From assembly GCA_030220185.1 (NCBI GenBank), contig JASPKZ010002335.1, positions 162,001 to 226,000 of the forward strand: a stretch of 64,000 nucleotides of DNA, written 5' to 3'. The position numbers were made by a program, and so were the translations under genes. Shown piece after piece: positions 33,955 to 45,207 of this stretch (the first letter of the stretch is position 1; each line of letters begins with the position of its first letter). The notes beneath the pieces were generated by a model. The model saw nothing but the letters and a program-made list of their open reading frames with translations, was not told where the DNA came from and did not search any database. The stretch comes from Diploptera punctata. Its lineage: Eukaryota; Arthropoda; Insecta; Blattodea; Blaberidae.

Positions 33955-34960
33955 ATCATTTCCAGCGCTACAGCCCTGGTTAAGTCTTGGCCTGCTTAAG
34001 AATGTGTTGCCTTACTCCTCTTGTTCCTAACACCAATAAGTCCAGGTCCTTCTCAACCCAATCCAAACATTTGGTCCTTGGTCATCTAACCTACATTCTT
34101 CCTTCAGAATTAGCTGTGTGGTCGTGCTTTGCTGGATTATTTGAATCAATCTGTTAATTTTAATTTTTCGCAACAAATCAATGACTTAGACAGACCATAA
34201 ATGTCAAAATCAAACCTCTTTATCCTCACACCATTTACCTCTGCATGCTCGAATATTTTCCTCAAAACTTTCCGTTCAAAAGCGTTCAATTGATTTTCAT
34301 ACTTAAATTATTGACTGTGTTTCTGTTGCATAATATAAAACTGTCTCTACCAATGTTTACAAATCTGAATTTTTATCTTTCATGATAACAATCTCGAATA
34401 ATGAACTTTACGTATCCATAATAATGATCTATTCGCCAAAACAAGTATCCTGTTAATATCTACATCTAAGATCCTTTTCTCAACAATCTCAAATTTAAAT
34501 ATTCCCAATTGGATACTCTGTCGAAAATTTCTCTTCTGGTCTTAGAAATTGAGACTACCATCGATTTAGTTTTTTTTTCAAGCCAAATAACACTGAAGTT
34601 TTCTCAGAGTTCAGGAAAACTTCTTCCATTTTTCCACATGTTCGGCTATTATTACATCGTTTGCTTAGGTCAACAGCTGTACAGGTATATTCATAATACG
34701 AGAGGCGGACGTATCTGTATTACTCTTCCTTGCAGCCATTTCAAGTGCCACATTGAAAAATAAACATTCTAGTGCGTTGTCATGCCTTAGATTTTGGTCT
34801 CAAATGCTTTTGATAATCTTCTTGAATCTTTAGCATATATTCTGTTTTATGCATGGTTAATTTCAATAAGTTGATTAATGTTTTGGGAGAAACAACTTTT
34901 ATCTTGGCATTTTTAGATAAAATGTGTTTACATAGTAATAAGACCAATAAATTATTATTT
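33955..34960 (-). pseudogene. LINE-C remnant, minus strand
   Basis: The 3' end carries a GATGAT-type tail at 33955. Upstream on the minus strand are pieces such as FERKVLRKIFEHAEVNGVRI (near 34250) and a D-W-V-E-K-D-L-like block (near 34060), the thumb and C-terminus of an RTE-like reverse transcriptase. Many stops. Confidence 0.6.
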
Positions 34961-34989
34961 CTTTCAATAATAGGAGATTATTAATGTGG

Positions 34990-35862
34990 ATTTACAAGAA
35001 ACAAGTCTACAAAAGATCACATTTTTTAGTATATGACAGATTTTAGAAAATAAATGGGAATATAATGGCACTATGCTTTAACTGTTTGTAGACTTCAAAG
35101 AGACATACGATTCAATTAAGAGGGATTAGTTATATAGTATCCTGCTGGAGTTCAGAATTCCTAAAAAGTAGACTTATGTGAATGTTTCTAAATGGCACAG
35201 TTTGCGTCTAGGCAAACAGTTTTCGGATACTTTTGAAATCCACAATTGGTTAAAGCATGGAGATGCACTATCTCCTTTACTTTTCAATTTTCTGTTAGTT
35301 TATGCTGATGATGTAGTATTTCTAGGTAATAACGAGGAGATACTAAGAGCCAACATACATACTCTATTGAGTAACACTAAGGAATTGGGACTGGAAGAAA
35401 GCATCAATAAAACTAAATATATGTTAACACATAGAAATACATTATATAATGGAAATGGACAGCTAATGATAATGAGGGACATTTTGAGGAAGTGGCTGAA
35501 TTTAAATACTCAGGAATAATAATGACAAATAGGAATGAGATGCACAAGGAAATTAAACATAGTCTTAATTCTGGAAATGCATGCTATTACGAATTTCAGA
35601 GACTCTTGTCGTCCTAACTCCTTTCAAAAAACGTTAAACTGAAAATATATAAAACTGTTATTGTACCAGTTATATTATACGGATGCAGAAAATTGACTCT
35701 TACTTTAAGGGAGAAAAAAGTTTACAAGTATTTTAGAATAAAGTTCTTCGGAAAAGTTTCAACCAAAGACAGATGAACAAACAGGCTAATGGAGAAGACT
35801 TTCATAACAGTGAGGTATATGATATGTATAAGGAAACCGGATATAATAAGAGACATTAAATA
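34990..35862 (+). pseudogene. LINE-A reverse transcriptase, plus strand
   Basis: The longest LINE-A coding remnant. It opens with a VDFK..YDSIKR-like first Asp block near 35090, then KQFSDTFEIHNWLKHGDALS, LVYADDVVFLGNNEEIL (YADD catalytic pair, near 35300), GLEESINKTKYM, and thumb and C-terminal pieces to 35862, where it runs into a (TA)n and a SINE-B. A stop and a deletion separate the blocks. Between PLLFNFLL and VYADD a segment normally about 30 residues long is missing. Confidence 0.82.
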
Positions 35863-35867
35863 TATAT

Positions 35868-36000
35868 ATATATGTTTTTTTCAAATGCCCCAGGTTGTCA
35901 TTTCGACATTCCTGGTGTTCTCTCCTGACATGGCGTATTTGTAACCCACTTCTAAGGTTGGGGCGCCTAGAAGGCGGGATTACGCTGGCCCGTTCAGTCA
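35868..36000 (-). mobile_element. SINE-B 3' end, minus strand
   Basis: The (TA)n tail, then 'caggttgtcatttcgacatt', 'cctggtgttctctcc' and 'ggggcgcctagaaggc', match the complement of the 9410 copy's 3' half. Confidence 0.7.
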
Positions 36001-37127
36001 TATAGGTAAAAAATAAGGGTCAACCTCGGAATGAGAGATAATAGACTGAAAACTCATATAGATCTTCGTTTTGACATTCTAAAAGTTGTCTCAAAAGTCT
36101 CATAAAATCTCGTGTCCGCGTCTTTTGATATACAAGGTCAAAGGTAAAAAAATCGGTTTTTTGCAAGTATCTCATTTCCTATAGCTTTAATGCTATTTAT
36201 ATTTGTTATAAATATTGTAGAGAATAAATTCTCTACAACCTTTGTTTAAAACTTATTTTTATACATCAGACCGTTTTTGAGATAGAGGGCGGTGAATGCA
36301 GCGCTTAGCTATCTACAGCATAATTATCAATAGCATGACCATAATTAAATAGTATATTACGATGCGAGTTTGGGAAGTGGTTTTTACAGAATCGAGGAAA
36401 AAAAAAATTTAATTTCCGAGATTCTTTAAAACACTTCACAAACGTGCGTTGTACAGTATTTTTTGCGCGATGGTGTTTTCAAAATAATAAATAATAGTAA
36501 AATAATAACTTCTTTGTTGCAAATATTTGCGTTCATTATAAACAATTGACTAACATTAACAGTGTGGGCAATGTTTATTAGTTGAAACAACAGGAGGTCT
36601 TGAGATCAATTATTGATAACATGGCCGCAAGTACGTATTTATTGTTTTATATTGTTTCAAATAAAGTTCAGTTCATTTAAAATGTAGTGATTTGTTTCGT
36701 ATAATGTATATTAATATTACCTTTTGGATATTTTCTGTATATACATTGTACGTAGTACGTGGTTTTATTTCCCGCACGTAGGTGTAAATGTAATATTAGA
36801 GTTTAGTAATTTAGGTTGGCAACCCCGAAATGTAGGAAGTTGAACTTTCAATAATGGTCGTCATTGCTGATAAGTACGACACAACGCACTATCGCGCAAA
36901 AATATGTTGGGCAACCCCAGATTTGTCAATTCTATTCAACCGAAAATGGGCAATATGCTCTTTAAATCTGGTTAAGATCTTCTTGTATTTCCAATATATT
37001 TCTTTACACAGTTTTTAAACCCGATCTCATATATACCGGATTAAAAAAATCAACTTTATCTTAAGGATTTCCGAAGATGCTACGTAACGAAGGACCAGTA
37101 GTATAAACTAATTTAATACCTTACTTA
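36001..37127. other. Gene-free stretch with inverted repeats
   Basis: An imperfect hairpin lies at about 36363-36450 (gagtttgggaagtggttttt pairs with a partner ending aaacacttcacaaacgtgc). 'ttttttgcgcgatggtg' (36460) is the approximate inverse of 'cactatcgcgcaaaaata' (36888). These may mark the ends of a small non-autonomous transposon. No gene. Confidence 0.45.
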
Positions 37128-37350
37128 CTTACTTACTGGCACTATCGAACCCGTAGGTTCATGGCCGCGCGGACATAAGCTCTCCATACATCCCTATCCT
37201 GAGCTAATGCTTTCCAATCATTTCCTGTGTAATCTACTTCTCCCACCCTCATTCTTGGTCTACCAACTGGGCGTTTTCCCTCTGGTTTTCCTACAAGAAG
37301 CTTCCATGCAAGTCTTTCATTCCCCAATCCTTTAAATATCTTGCTCAAAC
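37128..37350 (-). pseudogene. LINE-A C-terminus and 3' end, minus strand
   Basis: One open minus-strand frame reads LVGKPEGKRPVGRPRMR then DWKALAQDRDVWRAYVRAAM, the last coding segment of LINE-A. The element ends at 37140 with 'ggttcgatagtgccagta' followed by an (AGTA)n tail (complement of tacttacttactt). Confidence 0.85.
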
Positions 37351-37859
37351 CTCTTGTCGAAGAGGGAGCATACGTTATTATGACAAGGTTAACTTTACTA
37401 ATAAAAGAATGGAGGTCGTAGAATATCTGATCATTTTTTTAATTAGAACTGTTTAATTAATGTATCAATAATATTTTCATTGAAACCACTACATTTAGCT
37501 ATATATTTAATAGCTTGTAGTTCTCTACAATATCTAAATTGATTTAAAGGAAAACTAAGAAGTCTGTGAACTAAAAACTTAAAACTCGTCATTTTATGTT
37601 ATGAACAATGATAAGTTGATAAGAATCTACAGTGATATAGCGTGATGCACTGGTTTCTTACCTGTAGGCTAAATATCAAACTCCAACTTATAATCTTTTA
37701 TTAGTGGTCGCCCAGCGGTCGAAATTCGACAATTCAGTAAATGTTTAAGTTTGTTACAAATACATCATTATGGATTAATTTTCGATTTATTTTAAAAATA
37801 CTAACGATAGGAAATATGTGGTATAGCTTAGCTAAGCCATATTTAAAAAAAACATTAAC
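37351..37859. other. Gene-free AT-rich stretch
   Basis: Nothing recognisable. Confidence 0.5.
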
Positions 37860-38127
37860 GCGTCATTTGACATTTGTATACTAATTATTTAAATTTGTAT
37901 TTGACCTATTATTATGTATACGTGAATATATATTCCTTCTTCTTTACCTCTCACTCCGATCTGTCAATGTTCTATATCGAGGCATAATGGAAGTAGGTGC
38001 GAATATCTAAATAAAAAAATGTGTAATGAAATTACTGAAACAAAGATTAGACAGGGTTTAATTTGAATTTGAATAATAAAATGTACTCACTTTTTTTAAA
38101 CCATTAATAATAAATACGTAAGAGTTG
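37860..38127. repeat. 260-bp direct repeat, copy 1
   Basis: Aligns with 38984-39252 from about cgtcatttgacatttg to 'acgtaagagt', with scattered substitutions and small gaps. The two copies are separated by a LINE-A insertion. Confidence 0.8.
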
Positions 38128-38983
38128 TATCCTTACCTTGTCGTGGTGGAGTGGCTTGCATGCTTAAATGATCCCGATAGCTATGCCGACGGTAGCATTG
38201 CTGCCGATAGGGTTACCCATGCCGAACTGGTCGAAGGTGATAAGTCAGACGAAAAAAGTACCTTGGTCGAAAGAGTGACGATCTTTCACCGTAAAAATAC
38301 AACCGTCAAGAAATGCGGACATGGGTTCAACTGGGGTACAATTTTCCGGAGGTCAAATAGTCCCCATTCGGTTCTCCGGGCGGGGACTACTTCAGGGAAC
38401 CCATGCCAAAGGAAATTAAACATAGGCTCAATTTTGGAAATGCATGCTATTATGCATTACAGAGACTCTCGACTTTCCAACTCCTTTCAAAAAATGTTAA
38501 ACTGAAAATATATAAAACTATTATTTACAGTTATACTATATGGATGCAAAACATGGACTCTTACTTTAAGGGAGAAAAGGCGATTACAAGTATTTGAGAA
38601 TAAAGTTCTTAGGAAAATGTTTGGAACAAAGAGAGATGAACAGACAGGTGAATGGAGAAGACTTGCATAACAGTGAATTGCATGGTCTTTATAGGAAGCC
38701 AGATATAATGAGAACAGTTAAGTCTCATAGACTGCGATGGGCAGAACATGTGGCACGAACGGGGATGAAAGACGTGCATGGAAGCTTCTTGTAGGAAAAC
38801 CAGAGGGAAAACGCCCAGTTGGTAGACCAAGAATGAGGTGAGAGAATAACATTAACTATGATTTGAAGTAGATTATACAGGGGGATGATTGGAAAACATT
38901 GGCTCAGGATAGGGATATATGGAGAGCTTATGTCCGCGCGGTCATGAACCTACGGGTTCGATAGTGCCAGTGAGTTAGTTAGT
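38128..38983 (+). mobile_element. Internally deleted LINE-A joining 5' and 3' ends
   Basis: The first 280 bases (cttgtcgtggtggagtggct, through the 'gccaaagg' point at 38404-38411) match the LINE-A 5' end seen in reverse at 51170-51512. From about 38407 the sequence jumps directly to the C-terminal reverse transcriptase region (aaattaaacataggctcaat) and runs to the 3' end with a TTAG tail. The endonuclease and the whole catalytic RT core are missing. The junction lies in a short shared 'aaagg' stretch. The result is an 856-bp non-autonomous derivative with both natural ends. Confidence 0.82.
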
Positions 38984-39252
38984 AAGTCAATTTACATTGC
39001 TGCTGTGTATACTATTTACACTCTTTAAATTTGCATTTGGCCTATTATTATGTTACGGGAATATATATCCCTTCTATGTTTCTCACTCTGACCCGACAAT
39101 ATTCTATGTCGAGGCAAAATGGAAGTAGGTTCGAATATTAAATAAAAAAATGTAATAAAATTACTGAAACCAAGTTTTGACAAGGTTTAATTTAAATTTA
39201 AATAATGAAATGTACTCACTATTTTAAATCACTAATAATAAATACGCGAGAG
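38984..39252. repeat. 260-bp direct repeat, copy 2
   Basis: From aagtcaatttacattgctgc to 'acgcgagagt'. At 39253 the unit starts again (aagtcaattcacattgctgc) for about 23 bases, so the original array was a tandem repeat with at least a third partial unit. Confidence 0.82.
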
Positions 39253-39539
39253 TAAGTCAATTCACATTGCTGCTGTACAATTTTCTTTTTGCAACAATGC
39301 ACTTTCAATATGTACGTAAATAAATGAACGAGTTCACAAATGAAGGAGTAATACACATAAATTCTTCAGAGACAATTTATTTTATTTTGTTTAATTCAAT
39401 TTATTTGTAACACATATTATACATAAATTATTTTTCTGCACTCTCTATATGAACTTTAATTATGCCAAATATCACACTCCTCCGTGCGCGCAATGTGCTT
39501 AAATAGGGGTACAAAGTTTTTTCTTCACGTATTAACATA

Positions 39540-40760
39540 TAGATAAAAATACCCAAAAAGGCATCATTCTATTCTTCTCTTCTTCCCAAGTAAAACTGAT
39601 ACTGGGAAATCGGCCATTTAACAAATCAATAAATTCCATGACATTGAATATTTTAATATTAAAAATAGCAAAAATATCAACAACATATCTGAACCAAAAT
39701 CTAGGAAAAATATTCTACTTCATTTTCTATGTGTTTTACAAATCGGCTCACGGAAAGGTTAGCCAGGAAGGGTGACAAAGCTGTACCCTCCTGTTAATCA
39801 TAAATGTTCTCTTTGAATTGAAAAATGTTTTGTTTTTAATGCAAAGTCCTGTTAATTGTAATATTGTTTAACAATATGAGGATCTAAATCTTTTGTAGAC
39901 GCAATTCTTCTAAGTAAGTCAGAGTTTGAGGAATGGGGATACTATGAGAGAGAGAGATTTAACATCAAACGAAATCAGAATCTCTCCTTCCTTTAAACTC
40001 TCTATTTTTAGTTTTCTCAATAAATTCCAATTAATTGTTAATAGCAAAGCTAGGTTGTTGTAGAGTTAAATTATTTAATTCAAAAATCATAACTATTTTG
40101 AAATGTTAGAGGTAGGTGCAGCTATTGATTAAATTATAGGTCTAAATAGTTTTCAAGGTTTATGTATTTTTGGCAAACAGTATAATTTAGGTACCATAGG
40201 ATTGAAAATAAGTAATTTACGTTTTATTTCCTTAGTAACAAAGACTACTGCATGAATTCAATACATTAGTCACGTCCTTGATCATGTTAGGTAGAGAATA
40301 TTTTTTTAATTGGTTTATAAGGGCCACTAGTAATCATGCAGTAGTCCTCTTTATCTAAAACAACGACCCTATTCCATTTATCAGCCTTCATGTAGAATCA
40401 ATCCTTTCTTCACAGACATTTAATGACTTTTCTATTTTGGTTATTAATGCAGTTTGATATTTTGTTATAAGTTACCAAATTCTTTGAAATTGTTCGTTTG
40501 CAAGTTTCCCTGATATATTGTTTAGTTGGTTCATTAAGACTTTGGATTGAATATACCGCTCCGGAAATGATATTTTCCATTTCCGATTTATGATCAGGGA
40601 GACCAAATTTTAAACTTTATTTAACAATTGTATTCCTGTTCATTAAAAGTCTATGAAGAAAGATTTTCAACAATATTTATATAATTAGTAGATACAATAG
40701 GTTTACTTTTGTGACAAAGAAGTTTTTCAATTTAATTTTTTTTGAGAAGAATTTTTTATT
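39540..40760 (-). pseudogene. Penelope-like element, reverse transcriptase relic
   Basis: On the minus strand, frames broken by stops carry Penelope-type reverse transcriptase blocks. D-K-W-N-R-V-V-V-L-D-K-E-D-Y is near 40370; GTALSPFLANLSVSRFVKHI (the G-S-P-L-S-P-x-x-A-N motif) is near 39770; FRYVVDIFAIF is near 39690, where RYVDD is the family catalytic motif and one Asp is replaced by Val; SISFTWEEEKNRMMP is near 39570. Penelope-like elements copy themselves with a telomerase-related RT and usually a GIY-YIG endonuclease, which I do not see here. The copy is dead. Confidence 0.72.
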
Positions 40761-41384
40761 TTACTATTTATGGACAAATAAAATAAAGGAAAAAATTAAA
40801 TAAATTTCATATATGTTGAAAGTGTTTTTACGAATCTGTCGAATTCCGAAATTTCGGTCATAAACATGTTAACTCATCGGTAAAACCTCACTTTCAAACC
40901 TTGTAACTATTACGTAATATTCTGCAGACTTTTTATATTGTGTAAACATAATTAACATAATAGCATGGCAAGTGTTGTATCTTAGGAGTCATTAAAAAAG
41001 AGTTTGCAGGTTGGCAAATAGACGTTTGACAGGAAACGGCGAGATAAGAGTTCAAATGATGAATGAGTTCGTAGTTGACACCTTGTCATCAAGTTAACAG
41101 ACTAATGAAGGAAACAACTGACCTGAAGGAAAAAATAAGTAGATGAGAAATTAAATATTTGCAGGGCGGAAAGAATTGTGTACACTTAGGAACAGTTATA
41201 CATTTTTATATTTTCCTTACTATACCCTCTCACTTATAAGTTTATAGGTACTCCACGCCTCAGGGCCTTACAGGATCGTATTTTCAAAGTCGCAAGTTCA
41301 AGTCCTGATGCCGATCAAACTGACTATTGTTTCCTCAGCTCTAAGTCCTGGATATCCATTTCATCATTTATAATTCTGACTAGC
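40761..41384. other. Gene-free stretch
   Basis: AT-rich. A B-box-like 'gcaagttcaagtcctg' near 41292 hints at a SINE head (about 41250-41340). No gene. Confidence 0.45.
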
Positions 41385-41509
41385 TAACTCACTGGCATTA
41401 TTGAACGCAGATGAATATGAGCTCTCCATACACCTTGTTCTGACTTAATGTTTTACAATCATCCCTTGTACAATTTGCTCTCTCTTTGGCTTCATGCCCC
41501 TTTCAGTCG
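41385..41509 (-). pseudogene. LINE-A 3' end, part 1 of a split copy
   Basis: Begins with the LINE-A 3' end (ctaactcactggcattattg) and 'gagctctccatacacc'. It resumes at 42236 after a SINE-A insertion. Confidence 0.7.
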
Positions 41510-41642
41510 AGCTTGGTTAGGAGTTGCTTGACCCCGTTAATTTAGTTACGCTATTTCCCTATAGATGTCATGAGAAGCATGTGGACAGCATACCGACTCA
41601 ATGAATCATCTAGTAGGCAATTAAGGTATTACTTGGGTGCTT
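41510..41642 (-). mobile_element. SINE-A, part 1 of a split copy
   Basis: The 3' part of SINE-A (ttaatttagttacgctattt, then ggcaattaaggtattacttg), interrupted at 41643 by a foldback element. Confidence 0.75.
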
Positions 41643-42049
41643 ACAAGGAAACTGTCAACTATTGCTTGCCGAAATACATCTTAAAATTTCTCCCAGAGTA
41701 GCGTTGTGATGTACCAAGACCGCGTCCAAAAAAATTATCTCCCGTTTTTAACTGTAAGATACAGAAATCGAAATTAGAATCCAGCAATGGCAACCCCCTA
41801 TGCGGAGCAGTAAGGACGGAGTGAAGTGAGACGGGACGCGGCGCGGGCGGCAAGTAGTGAGAGTTATCCAATCTACCAATTCACGAGTTGCCTTACTTCC
41901 CTATAGTTCAAATGAGAGATTTGGTGCAGCATTCCTTGCAGTTAAAAACAGGAGATAATTTTTTTGACATGGTCTTGGTACATCAGAACGCTTCTCTGGG
42001 AGAAATTTCAAGGTAGGTTTCAGCTTGCTATGGTTGACGGTTTCCTTGT
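41643..42049. mobile_element. Foldback/MITE-like element with about 115-bp arms
   Basis: The left arm starts acaaggaaactgtcaac at 41643. The right arm ends gttgacggtttccttgt at 42049. The arms pair over about 115 bases with roughly 85-90% identity (shared 'gatgtaccaagacc', 'aaaaaaattatctcc', 'tttttaactg'). The interior of about 175 bp has no coding sequence. It interrupts a SINE-A whose two parts resume on either side. No clear target duplication could be read. Confidence 0.8.
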
Positions 42050-42235
42050 TAGAGGCCTCTTTTTTCAGGCTGAAAACTTTCAAACTCGGAACCCATGGCT
42101 TGAAGACCCTCCCGGAGGACTTGTTCTTTGTATTTTTCCATCCTAAAAAATCAATCGACTCTGACCATGTTTAAACCCGCAACTCTTGGGACTAAAGGCA
42201 AAGAACATAACTGCTAGATCACCGTGGCCGATCCT
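42050..42235 (-). mobile_element. SINE-A, part 2 of a split copy
   Basis: Continues from 41642 through 'aactcggaacccatggcttg' to the tRNA-like head complement 'agatcaccgtggccgatcc' at about 42217-42235. Confidence 0.78.
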
Positions 42236-42790
42236 TAATGTTGTTATCCCATTTCATTCTTTGCCTACCTACTGGCCGCTTTCCTATAAGTAATTTCCAT
42301 GCTCCTCTTTCATTCCCCATTCGTGTCACAAGTCCAATCTATAATACTTATCACATCAAACTTCCCATAAAATCAATCAGCTCACTGTTATGTAGTTTTT
42401 TTTAATCCACCTGTCTGTTTATCTCTCTGGTCTAAAAATGTTCCTAAACATTTTATTCTCAATTATTAATAATATTTTCTCCTCTCTTAAAGTAAGAGAT
42501 CATATTTTGCACCTTATTCAAAATATCCATAATCTTTTCTCCCCTCTTAAAGAATGAGACTATATTTCACATCCACACAAACAAGTTATTTTATATGTTT
42601 TAAATGTAACATTCTTATAGAGAAGTTGGGAAGATAAGAGTTCTTGAAAGGTGAAATAGCATGAATCCATCTCAGCACCTCATTCCTATTGTTCCTAGGT
42701 ATTTGAATTCCATCAGTTCTTTAAATTTTTCCTTATTTGTTGTTACTCTCCATTCCCATTTAATAATGTGATCATAATTCATAATAATTT
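42236..42790 (-). pseudogene. LINE-A, part 2 of a split copy
   Basis: Continues the LINE-A begun at 41385, through the RT C-terminus and thumb region. A local duplication of 'cctcttaaag' segments lies at 42475-42560. Confidence 0.72.
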
Positions 42791-43164
42791 CCAAAAGCTA
42801 TGTGAACAAAGGCAATGATAGACTTACAAAATTTGTTCGTATACATACAAATATATTATGTTCAAGAGTCTTAAAATAAATAAAAAATAAATATAATGTG
42901 TCTTGGCTTTAGTCAAACAATAATAATGTAATAATTAAACTCTATAAAATTGTAATTTTGCCTGTGGTATTCTAATGGTGAGAAATGTGATCAGCTACAT
43001 TAAGAGAATAAGTGAAGTCAGAAATATTTTAAAGTGAACATTCAGGTCCATAAGGGATGAGAATGGAGAAAGCTTCGAAATGAGGAATTCCATAATTTAT
43101 ATCATTGTCTTTATTTTTGTCAGGTTTATAAAGTCTGTCCATGCCATAGAATATAATTTTAAAG

Positions 43165-43250
43165 CATCATGCCTTGGTTCAAAGTATGGGAGTTAGGTTG
43201 GTTTGAGTCCCCATGGGGGAAGAAATGTTCTCATGGATTTTTGAACAGGG
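43165..43250 (+). mobile_element. SINE-F head fragment
   Basis: tttgagtccccatgggggaa and 'tgttctcatgga' match the SINE-F head at 60960-61020. Confidence 0.55.
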
Positions 43251-43254
43251 GAAG

Positions 43255-43740
43255 GGCCAACACGCACACTCCATTGGGTAACAGTAAGAAATTGGGACTG
43301 GAATTAAACATCAATAAAACTAAATATATGTTTACATTATGTAATAAAAGTTGACAGTTAAACAACAAATGAGGGAAAATTTGAAGAAGGGCTTAATTCA
43401 AATATCTAGGAACATAATTACAAACAGGAATGAGATGCACAAAGAAATTAAACATAGGACATATATCCTATCATGCATTTATAGAGCCTCGTCGTCGCAA
43501 CTTTTCTCAAAAAAACGTTAAACTTAAAATATATAAAACTGTTATTCTCCAAGTTATATTATACAAATGCAAAACATGGACTCTTACTTTAAGGAGGAGA
43601 AAAGATTATGAGTATCTGAGAACAAAGTTCTTAGGAAAAATTTTGGACCAAACAGAGATGAAGAGAGAGGTGAATGGAGAAGACTTCATAACAGTGAGCT
43701 ATATGATCTTTAAAGAAAACTAGATACAATAACAGTTAAG
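43255..43740 (+). pseudogene. LINE-A RT, part 1 of a split copy
   Basis: RT core end and thumb region (KLGLELNINKTKYM near 43290; LKIYKTVILQVILYKCKTWT near 43525). It stops at 43740 exactly where a hAT-type element is inserted, and resumes at 45764. Confidence 0.85.
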
Positions 43741-43799
43741 CAGTGGCGTGCATTCAACCCCAGCTACCCAGCACTGCTGGGGTAATTAGTATATTAATC

Positions 43800-44250
43800 A
43801 TCGTCATCATCAACAAGGATTAAGCCCAATATATAGGTCAAATTGGTCCTTCCATCTCTTCAATGGTCTTCCCAATAATCTTCTCCCTTTTGGTTTATAA
43901 TTATACATTCTTCTTGGTATGCGCTGTTCATTCATTCGTAATACGTGCTGAAGGTAAGCATTTTGATAGTATTTTATTCTTTCATAGAGATTAAATATAT
44001 TAAGTTCTGTTCTTATATATTCGTTTTTCTTTTTATCGGTCCTTTGATATCCTGCTATTGCTCTCAACATCTTCATTTCTGCAGCCTCTATTTGTTTACT
44101 ATCTATACTTTGTTAATGTCCAGGTTTCACATACATAGATAAGAGATGGAACTGCCAATACTTTGTAAAATTTTTAAATAGTTTCTTTTCTAGTTTTATT
44201 CAATAAAGTACGTTTAATTGTGCCACATAGATAATTGAATCGTTGTACTT
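43800..44250 (-). pseudogene. LINE-B 3' end inside the hAT element
   Basis: A minus-strand frame (43810-44076) reads MKMLRAIAGYQRTDKKKN, then QNAYLQHVLRMNEQRIPRRM and KPKGRRLLGRPLKRWKDQFD, the RTE-like C-terminus. The 3' end has a GATGATGAC-type tail at 43797-43812. 5'-truncated near 44250. Confidence 0.82.
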
Positions 44251-44776
44251 TAGTATATTAATAATTTTGAATTAAAAAATAATATATTTGCCAAATTCCA
44301 TTCAAATCAATTACGCGTGACATAAAAATTCAAAATTCCCGCCGCGCCAGCAGACGTGTATCGCATTCGGTTTGACGGAGCCATCTGCGTATTCACATTA
44401 TCTCCTTAGAGAAGCACATGGAATGTTTCCCCCGCCAACACCAGCTGTTGCGCTACAGATGAATACGTGCAAGCGAATTGCATCACTGCCTGCTACGTCC
44501 AGCGATAAGTCACACTAACAAGCGACAATCTACTAGAAGAAGCTTGTGTCTTATTCCATTGACTTTTTATTGAATACCAGCTAGCTGTATCCAGTTAAAG
44601 TCACAACTCGAATAAGAATACAAAAGGTCGAATGACGATTCGACCTATCGTTTCATTTGATGAAAAAATGTGATTGGCTGATTTGGGAAGCGCTAATTCC
44701 TCAATAATAGAATTTTTCGAAATAATATTTCTTATATTTAATTAATGTTGGGAAGTAAACATTATGAGGTATAATC

Positions 44777-45207
44777 ATTAAAAATCATCGGAGAACATAT
44801 TGTTTAAATAACTCACCTCATAGGATTCATGCTTCCATGATATCGCGATTTCAAACATAATCATGTTCATCGTCAGCCATAACTCCGACTGTTAAAATTC
44901 TTCGGCCGTCAACTATTCTATTGTCGCCATCTTCAGTGCTGCTATCTATGGTTGAATTTATGAACTTCGAAATCAATGTAATTTCGTTAGGGATATCAAA
45001 ATTCATTGATCTATTTTTGTTTTTCTGAATGTATATTTTTTCCCAAACTGTCAATTCCAAAGGTTTCTCTACTTGTTTTAAAAGTTTAGCTTCTCTTCCA
45101 ATTTTATGATGTTCTAATAAACTATGTGCAGCAATTGCAGATATCATGGAAGCATGAATCCTATGAGGTGAGTTATTTAAACAATATGTTCTCCGATGAT
45201 TTTTAAT
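44777..45207. mobile_element. Inverted-repeat unit with perfect 68-bp arms
   Basis: Arms 44777-44844 and 45140-45207 are exact reverse complements (from attaaaaatcatcgg to the palindromic gatatc). The 295-bp interior is filled by an open minus-strand frame. Perfect arms imply a recent origin or ongoing gene conversion. No target duplication was read with confidence. Confidence 0.88.
44851..45147 (-). pseudogene. Possible Penelope/GIY-YIG C-terminal fragment
   Basis: An open frame of 98 codons starts inside the right arm: AIAAHSLLEHHKIGREAKLL, VEKPLELTVWEKIYIQKNKN, then an acidic tail to TGA. The pattern A-x-H-L-L-E-x-x-H-K ... L-x-x-W/E-x-x-Y-I-Q-K resembles the C-terminal half of GIY-YIG endonuclease regions found behind Penelope-type or related reverse transcriptases. 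The upstream GIY and YIG strands are absent, so it would be a captured fragment. The identification is tentative. Confidence 0.4.
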
